Source: Anaerococcus vaginalis (GTDB lineage: Bacteria > Bacillota > Clostridia > Tissierellales > Peptoniphilaceae). From it: a stretch of DNA of 64,000 bases. Both the position numbers and the translations under genes were made by a program. Positions 55,078 through 64,000 of this stretch are shown one piece after another (the stretch's first letter is position 1; every line of letters starts with the position of its first letter). The DNA is taken from positions 428,404 to 492,403 of the forward strand of contig NZ_HE978616.1 in assembly GCF_000307225.1 (NCBI RefSeq). Reading direction: 5' to 3'. The notes under the pieces were generated by a model, which worked only from the letters and a program-made list of their open reading frames with translations, had not been told where the DNA came from and searched no databases.

Positions 55078-55806
55078 ATGGTAAAGATCGAAGATATTAT
55101 CGAAATCAGAAAAGCTAAATTGCATGAACGTGGATATGAAATTGTCTTCCCAAACAACAAAATCATTTGGCTTACAAAAAGAAGAACCATTGCAGGTCTC
55201 CTTTTATTAATTAAATACCAAACGTGTTCTGAAGAGGATTTGGTTGGGGCAAACGATAGACTTGTAGCTATCAAAACAATTTTGAAAGGCAAATATGAAA
55301 ATAGCTGGATTAAAGACAGATATGGAGATGCCAATAAGCCGTTTAGCGAATTATGGACTGAGGAAGGCTTTTCTTGCGTTCATGCTGAAGGGTTGCAAGG
55401 GAATCGAAAATATGTTCTAAATGTTGATGATCACGAATCGTTATTTAATGAAAATGCAAAATCTGTAAGAACTCAGTTAAGTTCTACGGATAAAACTACT
55501 ATTCTTGACAGACAAGGCGGTGTTTGTAATATATGTGGATCTAAGCTTAAAAATAGTAGCAACATTCCGACTCACACATTTGCAAAAGATAGAGTAACAT
55601 TAGAATTTGACCACAGAATTCCTATAGACCGTGGGGGAGAGAATTCCATAGATAACTATCAAGCTTTGTGCCATTATTGTAACAAGTGTAAAAGGCAAAT
55701 GTGTTTTATCTGCAAAGAACAATGTGACTCAACATGTGCTTTAGTAAATCCTGAAGACTCAATAATAGTCAAAGCAACTGGTGAAGATATATCTGATAGA
55801 CTATAA
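55078..55806 (+). CDS. HNH nuclease, probable restriction endonuclease
   Basis: 242 aa from ATG 55078 after AAAGGAG. Zinc/HNH core: CNICGSKL...LEFDHRIPIDRGGENSIDNYQALCHYC, with a further CFICKEQC. The N-terminal half (RGYEIVFPNNKIIWLTKRR) is likely target recognition. Convergent with a C5 methyltransferase, forming a probable type II R-M pair. Confidence 0.7.
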   Translation: MVKIEDIIEIRKAKLHERGYEIVFPNNKIIWLTKRRTIAGLLLLIKYQTCSEEDLVGANDRLVAIKTILKGKYENSWIKDRYGDANKPFSELWTEEGFSCVHAEGLQGNRKYVLNVDDHESLFNENAKSVRTQLSSTDKTTILDRQGGVCNICGSKLKNSSNIPTHTFAKDRVTLEFDHRIPIDRGGENSIDNYQALCHYCNKCKRQMCFICKEQCDSTCALVNPEDSIIVKATGEDISDRL

Positions 55807-55809
55807 CAA

Positions 55810-55847
55810 AGAGAGCAATTGATATTATAATTTATCAATTGCTCTCT
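55810..55847. terminator. 15-bp inverted repeat between convergent genes
   Basis: AGAGAGCAATTGATA (55810-55824) and its exact inverse (55833-55847) with an 8-nt loop, spanning the end of the methyltransferase gene. Likely bidirectional terminator, though no long T-run follows. Confidence 0.65.
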
Positions 55848-56834
55848 TAATATCATCGCAAATTGATTCAATTACAGGTGGGCATACAGCGTTAGCAAGT
55901 TGCTTTATTGCATCCGTTCTTGATACAGCAGTTAAATCAAAGCTTTCAGGGAAACCCATTATTCTCCTCATTTCAATCAAATTTAAGTGTCTTCTTTCCT
56001 TTGATAAAACTGGTATCATTGCCCCACCACCAGAATTGCTTACAGCAAATGTTGGGAAAGGTGCATCTAAAGAATATGCCCTAATTCCACTAGATCTTAT
56101 TTGGAATATACAGTCATTAATGTTGCAATTTGATGACACTCTTTCTAATTTTTTTCTAGTTTTAGGCAAAGTAAATGGGATATCAGATTCTTCCTTTTTC
56201 TCCGTATATAAATCAATATATTCCTCCCATCTTTTGCTTATTGGAATTGAGTAATCACCTAGATTTAAAAAATTTCGCAATGGCGTTTTTTCTGTTAATT
56301 TTTCTGTAAATTCAAATTTGATATTTGAATATCTATCATTTGAGAATGCGACTATATATATTCTTGGTCTGCTCTGTGGTACTCCAAAATATGTGCTATC
56401 AATTATCTTGTCATACACATTATATCCGGCATCATTCAATTGTTTTTTATCTCTTTAAAAGTATTTCCTTTATCGTGATTTTTTAAATTAGGTACATTTT
56501 CAAAAAATACAATATCAGGTCTTTTACATCTAATTATTTCCATGAGTTTGAAAAAAATCGTACCTCGAGGATCCTTAAAACCATCTCCTCTTCCAGCTTG
56601 AGAAAAAGGCTGACATGGAAATCCTGCACATATCATGTCAAAGTCAGGTAAATTTTCTTCATTCAAGTTAAATATATCTTTTGAATTAAATTTTTCGTTG
56701 AAATTTTTATAGTATGTTAATTCACAACGATTATCTATTTCGTTAGAATAAACTGGCATACTTTCCATTTTAGAATTAGATATACCTATTCTAAACCCTC
56801 CTATACCAGTACAAAACTCTGCGTACTTTATCAA
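55825..56834 (-). pseudogene. DNA (cytosine-5) methyltransferase split by one-base deletion
   Basis: N-terminal frame 56834-56436 (TTG start after GGAGGTG): FCTGIGGFRIGI, GFPCQPFSQAG (catalytic Cys), FFENVPNL. C-terminal frame 56439-55825: GVPQSRPRIYIV, MRRIMGFPESFDL and LANAVCPPV. The break lies at a six-A run near 56447-56453; one more A restores ...EIKKQLNDAGYN, about 336 aa. Either a base-calling error, a real loss, or -1 slipping at A AAA AAC. Confidence 0.8.
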
Positions 56835-56884
56835 TCTATCACCTCCAATTTTGTTATTCTCATGCGTTAAATGATATTTAAGTA

Positions 56885-57091
56885 CTAGTATTCTAATATA
56901 TCTATTCCTGTTTTTATAAGGCGATCATATCTTTCCTTAGAAATTAATACTGCCTTTGGTTTTCCATTTTTTAATATAAAAGCAGCCTCATCATTGTCCG
57001 ATAATTTAGTTATAATTTTAGAAGACTGTCCCTTTAAAAAATCAGACATATTATAAAAATCCATTGTTGTCTTACTATCTTTTTCTTTCAT
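56885..57091 (-). CDS. Phd/YefM-like antitoxin, unpaired
   Basis: 68 aa from ATG 57091. AAFILKNGKPKAVLISKERYDRL is the Phd/YefM DNA-binding core motif. No toxin gene adjoins on either side. It is the gene nearest the right element end and may regulate or protect against a toxin elsewhere. Confidence 0.75.
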   Translation of the reverse strand: MKEKDSKTTMDFYNMSDFLKGQSSKIITKLSDNDEAAFILKNGKPKAVLISKERYDRLIKTGIDILEY

Positions 57092-57177
57092 ATCTTGCTC
57101 CTTTCGTATTAAAGATTTTACCATAAAATCAATCTTTTATAAACTTAAATTGTAATTACTTTTATAATTATATTTAA

Positions 57178-57385
57178 GTGGGTGCAGGTGGGTGCATTTT
57201 TACCAATATCCATTCTGTCTTGTCGACCTTTTACTGTCGATAAGTTTCCATACACCTATTTTATAGTCCAAAAAACAAGGCTTATTCCAGCCCATCTATA
57301 CCTTTTAACGATAGCACTGGAAGAAGCCTGTAATTTCTACACTTTATTTTACTTAGTGGGTGCAACTCTTGTCATCAATACGACA
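57178..57385. repeat. Right element end: GTGGGTGCA copies and arm motifs
   Basis: GTGGGTGCA at 57178-57186, 57188-57196 and 57356-57364, plus TCGATAAGTTTCC (57237-57249), TTTTAACGATAG (57303-57314) and CAATACGAC (57376-57384), the last three matching the left end. No gene in 57125-57348. Confidence 0.5.
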
Positions 57386-58608
57386 GTCTCCACATGCATA
57401 GTCTCAGAAAACATATCGCACGCTTTTATTTTTTCTAATTTGTAACCCTTATTTTGAAATCTATTTATATCCCTTGCTAGTGTTTGGGGGTTACAGGATA
57501 TGTAGACAATTTTGTTTATTTTTGTTTTTGCTATAGTTTTTATTATTTCTTTATCAAGGCCAGCTCTTGGTGGGTCTACTACTATGGTGTCTATTTTTTC
57601 TTTTTTTATAAATTTATCGTCTATGTAGTTTGCATTTTTTGCTATGAATTTATAATCTTTTAAGCCGTTTTCTTTTGCATTTTCTTTTGCGTCTTTTATG
57701 GCATTTTTATTTATTTCTATTCCTACTACATTGTCTCCATTTATGGCAATGGAGCTTGTTGCGGAACCGCAAAATAGGTCTAGGACTTTTTGATTTTCTC
57801 CCAAAAATTCTTTAGCAGCTTTATATAATTTTTCTGTCATATAATCGTTTACTTGGTAAAAATCGTTCATAGTGATTTTAAATTTTTTTCCTAAAAGATT
57901 ATAAATTAAATAGTCTTTTCCTGAAATATTTACTTTTTCTTTTTTATTTATTAGATTGATATTAAAAGATGAATTTTTATATTGATTTTTTATATATGGA
58001 ATTATTTTTTCGTCTTTTATTTTTATATTTAAAAGAATTTCTTTATCGTTTGCTCTTATTGTTATTTCTTCTAGGCTATTTGGATGTTTTTTTGAAATTT
58101 CTTTTGTTATATTTTCAATTTGTCCTAAATTTTCTCTAATTAAATCTTTTGCCAAAAGACAATCTTTTATTTCTACAAGTTCATTTGTGTATTTCTTGTT
58201 GTAGGCAAGTTTTCCTTCTTTTGTAATTTGTAGTCTTATTTTATTTCTATATCCAAATTCTTTGCTTTCTAAAATTTCTATATCTTCTATGTTTATTTTT
58301 GCTGATTTTGCTAAGGCATTCTTTATTAAATTTTTCTTTAAATTAATTTGTGTCTTATAATTTATATCCATAATAGAACAACCACCACATTCATAAAAAT
58401 ATGGACATGGTGGTTTTCTATAGTAGGGAGATTTCTCTAAAGTTTTTGTTTTTTCTGCTTCAAAGAAATTCTTTTTTTCTTTATTTACTTTTATGTTACA
58501 GATTTCTCCGTAAATTGCTCCTTCTATAAAGGCAGTTTTACTTTCTGTTCTTGCAACTCCCCTACCATCTTGTAGGATATCAATTATTTTGATATCTTTT
58601 ATTTCCAT
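57349..58608 (-). CDS. rlmD: 23S rRNA (uracil-5)-methyltransferase with element-supplied 3' end
   Basis: 419 aa. Iron-sulphur Cys (CPYFYECGGCS), SAM motif DLFCGSATSS, catalytic Cys in YISCNPQTLA, and base HVET near the end. The last residues (VVLMTRVAPTK) are encoded inside the element, beyond the core at 57386-57396, so integration swaps the C-terminus but keeps the catalytic Glu. Starts in TAATG overlap with pyk. The exact paralogue (RlmD, RlmCD or TrmA-like) is not certain. Confidence 0.85.
   Translation of the reverse strand: MEIKDIKIIDILQDGRGVARTESKTAFIEGAIYGEICNIKVNKEKKNFFEAEKTKTLEKSPYYRKPPCPYFYECGGCSIMDINYKTQINLKKNLIKNALAKSAKINIEDIEILESKEFGYRNKIRLQITKEGKLAYNKKYTNELVEIKDCLLAKDLIRENLGQIENITKEISKKHPNSLEEITIRANDKEILLNIKIKDEKIIPYIKNQYKNSSFNINLINKKEKVNISGKDYLIYNLLGKKFKITMNDFYQVNDYMTEKLYKAAKEFLGENQKVLDLFCGSATSSIAINGDNVVGIEINKNAIKDAKENAKENGLKDYKFIAKNANYIDDKFIKKEKIDTIVVDPPRAGLDKEIIKTIAKTKINKIVYISCNPQTLARDINRFQNKGYKLEKIKACDMFSETMHVETVVLMTRVAPTK
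57386..57396. repeat. Right attachment core GTCTCCACATG
   Basis: Same 11 bp as 169-179, in the HVET codons of rlmD. Confidence 0.65.
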
Positions 58609-60380
58609 TATAATACTTTTGCTTCTCCCTTATAGATAATTCCTCCAAGTGGATCAATTGTTATTACATCTCCATCTTCTAGTAGGTTTGTAATATTTTT
58701 TACTCCAAGTATTGCAGGTATTCCAAAGTGAATTGCTACAACTGCTGTATGACTTGTTAGTCCGCCATTTTCTGCAATTACTCCTGAAGATCTTTCCATA
58801 AATTCGTTTATATCTTTATCGGTATATTTTGCAACGATTATATCACCGTCTTCAAATTTTCCTTCAAGTTCTTCTTTTGTTGAGCCTATTACAACTTTTG
58901 CAGATACTGATTTATTGCCAACGCCTGTTCCGTTTGCAATTATATCTCCAATTACATGTACTTTTATTAGGTTTGATGTTCCTGAAACTCCTAGTGGGAT
59001 TCCTGCAGTTAATACTGTTAAATCTCCTTCTTGTACATAATTTTCTTTTAATGCTCCAACTATTGCTCTTTCGATTAATTCATCTGTTTCGTGTGCTTTT
59101 TCAACTATTACTGGATAAACGCCCCATGAAACTGAAAGTCTTCTTGCAACTTTTTCGTCAATTGTACAAGCGATTATATTTGTTCTTGGTCTAAATTTTG
59201 AAACTGCTTTTGCTGTGCTTCCTGATGCTGTGCAAGTAATAATTGCCTTTGCCTTTAATTGACTTGCTATTGTACAGGTTGATTTTGAAATTGCGTTTGT
59301 TGTTGTAATTTTTCTATCTATTTCTGTTTGGTAAATATTTTCTTCAAAGTCATCTGATAATTCTGTTGTAATACAAATATCTCTCATAGTTTTTACAGCT
59401 TCTACTGGATATTTTCCTGCAGCTGTTTCTCCAGAAAGCATTACGCAGTCTGTTCCGTCAATAATTGCATTTGCAACGTCAGTTGTTTCTGCTCTTGTTG
59501 GTCTAGGGTTTCTTTGCATTGAATCAAGCATTTGTGTAGCTGTAATAACTGGTTTTGCTGCCTTATTACATTTTCTAATTATTTCTTTTTGTACAAGAGG
59601 TATAAGTTCTGTTCTAATTTCTACTCCCAAATCTCCTCTTGCAACCATAATTCCATCACTTGCTTCGATTATTTCATCAACATTGTCAACACCTTCTTGT
59701 GATTCGATTTTTGATAAAATTAGAATATCTTCTCCACCGTGATCTTCAAGAACTTTTCTTATATCATAAATATCTTCTTTTTTTCTTATAAATGACGCAG
59801 CTATCATATCGATACCGTTTTCGATACCAAATTTTATGTCATCAACATCTTTTGGAGTGATTGCTGGTAGGTTTGTAACTCTTCCTGGAAGATTTACTCC
59901 CTTGTGGTTTGAAATTACACCATTGTTTTGTACTCTACAAACTATTTCTGTTCCATCTTTTATTTCAATAACTTCAAGTTGAATTAATCCATCATCGATA
60001 GAAATAATTGAGCCTTTTTCTACATCATTTGGTAAACCTTCGTAGGAAACTGATACTATATTTTTATTTCCTACTATATCTCTTGTTGTTAAGGTAAAAA
60101 TATCATCTGGTTTTAAGAAATATTCTTTTTCTTCAAAAGTGCCAATTCTGATTTCTGGTCCTTTTGTATCAAGCATTAGTCCTAAAGGTACATTTAATTT
60201 TCTTCTAAGTCTTTTTATTGTTTTGATTTTTTCAAGATGTTCTTCATGAGATCCATGTGAGAAGTTTAATCTTGCAACATTCATTCCATTTTTTATTAAT
60301 TGTTCCAAAACTTCTGGAGACTCAGAAGCTGGTCCTATTGTACATACAATTTTAGTTTTCTTTAATATCTCTGGTTTCAT
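58608..60380 (-). CDS. pyk: Pyruvate kinase with C-terminal PEP-utiliser domain
   Basis: 590 aa. TKIVCTIGPASE start, LDTKGPEIRIG, MVARGDLGVEI catalytic region, and an extra C-terminal phosphohistidine-like domain (ENGGLTSHTAVVAIHF) as in Bacillus-type enzymes. Makes pyruvate and ATP from PEP. Host gene, 20 bp after pfkA. Confidence 0.95.
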   Translation of the reverse strand: MKPEILKKTKIVCTIGPASESPEVLEQLIKNGMNVARLNFSHGSHEEHLEKIKTIKRLRRKLNVPLGLMLDTKGPEIRIGTFEEKEYFLKPDDIFTLTTRDIVGNKNIVSVSYEGLPNDVEKGSIISIDDGLIQLEVIEIKDGTEIVCRVQNNGVISNHKGVNLPGRVTNLPAITPKDVDDIKFGIENGIDMIAASFIRKKEDIYDIRKVLEDHGGEDILILSKIESQEGVDNVDEIIEASDGIMVARGDLGVEIRTELIPLVQKEIIRKCNKAAKPVITATQMLDSMQRNPRPTRAETTDVANAIIDGTDCVMLSGETAAGKYPVEAVKTMRDICITTELSDDFEENIYQTEIDRKITTTNAISKSTCTIASQLKAKAIITCTASGSTAKAVSKFRPRTNIIACTIDEKVARRLSVSWGVYPVIVEKAHETDELIERAIVGALKENYVQEGDLTVLTAGIPLGVSGTSNLIKVHVIGDIIANGTGVGNKSVSAKVVIGSTKEELEGKFEDGDIIVAKYTDKDINEFMERSSGVIAENGGLTSHTAVVAIHFGIPAILGVKNITNLLEDGDVITIDPLGGIIYKGEAKVL

Positions 60381-60400
60381 AACTTATCCTCCACTCAATC

Positions 60401-61362
60401 TTATTTAGACAATTTGTTTGCTAGTTCATAAAGGTCTTCATTGAAATCGCCTTTTATTGAAACTGCTTCATCTATGCTTACTTGAGTTATTTTACCGTCT
60501 ACATAACCTAGGGCAATATTTGTTTTTCTTCATTTAATAATTCTGATGCTTTTGCTCCCATAATTGAGCCTAACAACCTATCAACAGCAGATGGAGAACC
60601 ACCTCTTTGAACATGACCTAGAACAGTAACTTTTGTTTCTACTCCACTTCTTTCTTCTACTTCTTTTGCTACGGTATATGGATTGCCAACACCTTCAGCC
60701 AAAACTATAAGATGATGTAATTTTCCTCTTTTTCTACCATGATTTACTTTTTCTACAATTTCATCAATTGAAAATTTATGTTCTGGAACTATGATTGATT
60801 CTGCTCCACCAGCAAGTCCTGAAAATAAAGCCAAATCTCCACAATGACGTCCCATAACTTCAATTACAACAGCTCTTCCGTGAGATGATGAGGTATCTCT
60901 TAATTTTCCAATTGCATCTGTTACTGTCTCAATTGCAGTAAAAAATCCAATTGTAAAATCTGTATAGCCCATATCATTATCAATTGTTCCTGGTATGCCT
61001 ATTGTTTTTATTCCTAAATCACTAAGAGCTTTTGCTCCCTTATATGATCCATCTCCACCAATAACTATTAATCCTTCAATTCCATAATCTCTAAGAATTT
61101 GAGCTCCTCTTTTTTGACCTTCTGGATTTTTAAATTCAGTGGATCTTGCAGTACCAAGAATTGTACCACCCTTATGGATAATATCGGCAACAGATGAAAC
61201 ATTCATTTCATAAATATCTCCTTTCATCAAGCCATCATATCCATTTCTAATTCCTTTTACTCTCATTCCATTGTTTAAAGCTGTTCTTACAGCAGCTCTA
61301 ATCGCAGAATTCATTCCAGGCGCATCGCCACCACTAGTAAGTATACCTATAGTCTTCATCAT
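60401..61362 (-). CDS. pfkA: 6-phosphofructokinase, one-base deletion near 3' end
   Basis: [32 protein letters not shown] (catalytic TIDND) and GHVQRGG. The frame stops early at 60508 (284 aa). Adding an A in the A5 run (plus-strand 60523-60527) continues ...[15 protein letters not shown] to 60401, giving 320 aa, the standard length. An essential glycolytic gene is unlikely to be broken, so a sequence error is favoured. Confidence 0.92.
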
Positions 61363-61369
61363 TACTCCT

Positions 61370-64000
61370 TTACTTTAATTTAACATTATCCTTTCCAATC
61401 TTCAGCTTTAGATAATTTATTATATCTGAATTTTGATCAATCCACAAGCTTTTATCAAGCTTAACAGTTTTTTTCTTATCGGAAAAATAAATTATCACTG
61501 GTGTGCTACCATGATTTTCTAGTAAATCTTTTCGTATTTCATTATACCTTATATATTCAATTTTTATATATAAATTTTTAAAAGAATTTTCATCGATTTC
61601 TTTTATATTTGACACTATTAATTTTAATTCATCATCGCCAGCTTGCAAGTTTCCACTTACCATTACAAGTGTATCATTTTCTAATATATTTCTAAAGTCC
61701 TTGTAAATATTTGGAAATATAATCATTTCAATTGAACCTGCCATATCTTCCAAAGAACAAAAAGCCATTAGGGTATTTTTCTTTGTCATAGTTTCAGATT
61801 TGTTTGTGATAATTCCTGCCATAGTAACTTTTTTATTATCATATCTGTCAAAGTCAATTGGTCTTAATTCTGGTAAAATTTCTGTTGTGAAATTCACATA
61901 ATTTTTCAAATTATTTCCCAAAGAATTTAAGGGATGATCTGAAATATAAAAGCCCAAAACTTCCTTTTCAAGTTTTAATTTTTGCTTGTTTTTGTATTCA
62001 TTTACTGGTGGAAATTTTATATCATCCAAGTTCATTTCATTTTTTTGATTAAAATCAAGTAAATTCATCTGTCCCTTGACATTTATTTTTTGGTTATCAT
62101 GGATCGCTTGTAGGGCTGTTTCGTGTACTGCTATAAGCTCTGATCTTTTATATCCAAGACTATCAAAAACCCCAGCTTTTATTAAAGATTCTAAGGCTTT
62201 TTTATTTAGGGCGCTTGAATCGCTAGCCTCAATTCTTTGTAGAAAATCTTTAAAAGTTTTAAATTCTTTTTCTTTTCTTAAACTTACAATCAAATCAATT
62301 AAATTTTCTCCTACATTTTTTATGGCTGAAAGTCCAAAAATAATTTTATTTTTTTCTGATACAAATCTTCTTTCGGACTTATTTATATTTGGTGGAAGAA
62401 TCTCTATTCCAAGTCTTTTTGCTTCTGATATATAAAGATAAACTTTTGATGAATCTCCCATAATTGAGGTCAAAAGATTTGCCATATATTCTTCTTTAAA
62501 ATAATATTTTAAAAAAGCTGTTTGGATTGCTACCAATGAATAGGCAGCTGAGTGGGATTTATTAAAGGCATATTTTGCAAAAGAAATCATCTCATCATAA
62601 ATCTTATTTGCATTTTTTTCTGAAATTCCATTGTTTACACACCCTAAAACTTCATAATTTCCATCTTTATTTTTCTTTCCATGGACAAATATTTCCCTAT
62701 TTTCTTCCATTACACTCATTTTCTTTTTGCTCATAGCTCGCCTTAGATTGTCGGCTTCTCCAAGGGAAAATCCTGCCAATTGTTGGACTATTTGCATAAC
62801 TTGCTCTTGGTAGACTATTATTCCATAAGTTACTTCAAGAATTGGTTTTAAGGCCTCGTCTATATAAGAAATATTTTCTGGATTGGTTTTATTTTTTATA
62901 TAATTTGGGATTTGGTCCATTGGCCCTGGCCTAAATAGTGAGTTTGCTGCAATCAAATCGTCAAATCTTGTCGGTTTTAAATTTTTTAGGAAATTTCTCA
63001 TACCAGCAGATTCGAATTGAAAGATCCCTACTGTTTCAGCCTTGGTAAATTGGCTTATTACTTTTGGATCATTTTCGTCAATTTCTCCCAAATTTATGTC
63101 TATATTTTTATTATTTTTTACATCTTTTATTGTATCTTGGATGACTGTGAGGTTTCTTAGTCCCAAAAAATCCATTTTCAAAAGTCCCAACTCTTCAATT
63201 TCAATCATATTAAATTGGGTTACTATTTGATCATTTGAAAGGGCTAGGGGAACAATATCGGTTAAAATTTCCTTACTAATTACAACTCCTGCTGCATGGA
63301 TTGATGTGTGTCTTGGTAAATTTTCAATATTTCTTGCCGTATCAATCATTCTTTTTGTTTCTACATCATTTTGGTATTCATATGCCAATTTTTCTGTTGA
63401 TTCCAGCGCCTTATCAATGGTCATTCCTATTGCTTGCGGAATCAATTTTGCAATTTTATCTACTTTTTTGAAGGATATATCCATAACCCTTCCCACATCT
63501 CTTATGGCATTTCTCGCTTTCATCCTACCGAATGTTACAATTTGTGAGACGTGGTCTTTTCCATACAAGTCATAGACATAGTCTACAACCCTATCCCTAT
63601 TTTCATAGCAAAAGTCTATGTCTATATCGGGCATTGAAACTCTTTCTGGATTTAAAAATCTTTCAAAAAGCAAATTATATTTTATAGGATCAATTTGAGT
63701 AATATCTAGGGCATAAGAGATTATTGAACCTGCAGCAGATCCTCTTCCTGGTCCTACTGCTATACCATTATCCTTTGCGTATTTTACAAAATCCCAAACA
63801 ATTAAAAAATAATCAACATAGCCCATATTATTTATTACAGAAATTTCCTTTTCTGCTCTTTTTTTGATTTTTTCGTCTATATTTCCATATTTTTTTATAA
63901 GACCTTCATTTACTAATTTTTTTAAATATTCTAAATTAGTGGAATTTTTCGGAACTTTTGTAAAATATGGTAAATGTGGTTTGTGAAATTCTAATTTTAC
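61370..64000 (-). CDS. dnaE: DNA polymerase III alpha subunit DnaE, C-terminal 876 residues
   Basis: Open to the window edge at 64000 in the same frame; the PHP domain lies outside. [18 protein letters not shown] (catalytic Asp), finger region and C-terminal OB fold ([16 protein letters not shown]) are present. DnaE-type, the accessory replicase when PolC is the main one in Firmicutes. Only 7 bp from pfkA. Confidence 0.95.
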   Translation of the reverse strand, partial: VKLEFHKPHLPYFTKVPKNSTNLEYLKKLVNEGLIKKYGNIDEKIKKRAEKEISVINNMGYVDYFLIVWDFVKYAKDNGIAVGPGRGSAAGSIISYALDITQIDPIKYNLLFERFLNPERVSMPDIDIDFCYENRDRVVDYVYDLYGKDHVSQIVTFGRMKARNAIRDVGRVMDISFKKVDKIAKLIPQAIGMTIDKALESTEKLAYEYQNDVETKRMIDTARNIENLPRHTSIHAAGVVISKEILTDIVPLALSNDQIVTQFNMIEIEELGLLKMDFLGLRNLTVIQDTIKDVKNNKNIDINLGEIDENDPKVISQFTKAETVGIFQFESAGMRNFLKNLKPTRFDDLIAANSLFRPGPMDQIPNYIKNKTNPENISYIDEALKPILEVTYGIIVYQEQVMQIVQQLAGFSLGEADNLRRAMSKKKMSVMEENREIFVHGKKNKDGNYEVLGCVNNGISEKNANKIYDEMISFAKYAFNKSHSAAYSLVAIQTAFLKYYFKEEYMANLLTSIMGDSSKVYLYISEAKRLGIEILPPNINKSERRFVSEKNKIIFGLSAIKNVGENLIDLIVSLRKEKEFKTFKDFLQRIEASDSSALNKKALESLIKAGVFDSLGYKRSELIAVHETALQAIHDNQKINVKGQMNLLDFNQKNEMNLDDIKFPPVNEYKNKQKLKLEKEVLGFYISDHPLNSLGNNLKNYVNFTTEILPELRPIDFDRYDNKKVTMAGIITNKSETMTKKNTLMAFCSLEDMAGSIEMIIFPNIYKDFRNILENDTLVMVSGNLQAGDDELKLIVSNIKEIDENSFKNLYIKIEYIRYNEIRKDLLENHGSTPVIIYFSDKKKTVKLDKSLWIDQNSDIINYLKLKIGKDNVKLK

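Larger units (their letters stand above)
169..57396. mobile_element. 57.2-kb integrated phage-type element in the 3' end of rlmD
   Basis: The repeat GTCTCCACATG occurs at 169-179 and 57386-57396. The right copy lies in the HVET-coding end of rlmD; the left copy is followed, on the minus strand, by a detached RlmD-like tail. Between them are recombinases, a complete siphovirus morphogenesis set, replication genes, cargo and a defence-type block. Serine recombinases rather than a tyrosine integrase fit the short core. Boundaries rest on repeat identity and rlmD reconstruction. It could instead be a prophage starting near 9.4 kb that joined an ICE remnant, because the cargo at 182-9438 lies outside the recombinase genes. 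Confidence 0.7.

Noticed and set aside
60508..61362. pfkA as a real pseudogene
   Set aside because: One added A gives the standard 320 residues, and the remainder of the gene is perfectly conserved in frame.
1..64000. CRISPR arrays, tRNA or rRNA genes, insertion sequences
   Set aside because: I saw no regularly spaced repeats, no tRNA-like cloverleaf with conserved arms, and no transposase besides the serine recombinases; weak tRNAs could be missed by eye.

Overview
The window is from a low-GC Firmicute. The host genes at the right edge (dnaE end, pfkA, pyk, rlmD on the minus strand, 57349-64000) look like those of anaerobic cocci such as Anaerococcus, Peptoniphilus or Finegoldia; this is inferred from protein character, not from a search. 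Almost everything else is one integrated element of about 57.2 kb.

Element boundaries. An 11-bp direct repeat, GTCTCCACATG, lies at 169-179 and at 57386-57396, in the last codons of rlmD. Rejoining the two flanks rebuilds an rlmD reading frame that runs into a long C-terminal extension of the kind brought by ICEs that use this gene. The element therefore seems to have entered a site already used by another element, and it supplies its own replacement rlmD 3' end (57349-57385). From memory, streptococcal phages of the phi-m46.1/phi-SsUD.1 type use the same gene and carry resistance cargo.

Layout from left to right, mostly minus strand. (1) 182-9438 is cargo: a truncated ICE-type ORF behind an attenuator leader, then an operon tetR / EcfS-EcfT-EcfAA / two ABC exporter half-transporters / MATE pump. 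The same 19-bp operator stands before tetR and before the operon. (2) 9439-12997: three tandem serine recombinases, the middle one without a catalytic domain. (3) 13059-23678: two small regulator-like genes, then the lysis, tail-tip and tape-measure genes. (4) 23760-25479: a MATE gene with its own promoter, leader peptide, two attenuator terminators and a final terminator, placed inside the late operon. (5) 25466-33095: tail chaperones with a -1 frameshift, tail, head, portal and large terminase. (6) 33182-39633: small genes, two DNA methyltransferases, a miniature SAM synthetase, small terminase and HNH nuclease. (7) 39793-51442: late regulator, replication and recombination genes, and an early sigma-like regulator. 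(8) 51861-57091: an accessory block, the only plus-strand operon, encoding an ABC three-component (ABC-3C) conflict system, a small HTH regulator and an HNH nuclease, followed by a convergent cytosine methyltransferase and an unpaired antitoxin.

How it works together: the recombinases probably move the element, the left cargo and internal MATE serve the host (transport or efflux), the MTase/SAM-synthetase group probably protects phage DNA, and the right arm probably defends the lysogen. Three dispersed copies of a conserved terminator cassette separate transcription units. Three genes (ABC-3C effector, C5 methyltransferase, host pfkA) are each broken by one missing A in an A-run. Because pfkA is a core glycolytic gene, base-calling error is the simplest explanation for all three.
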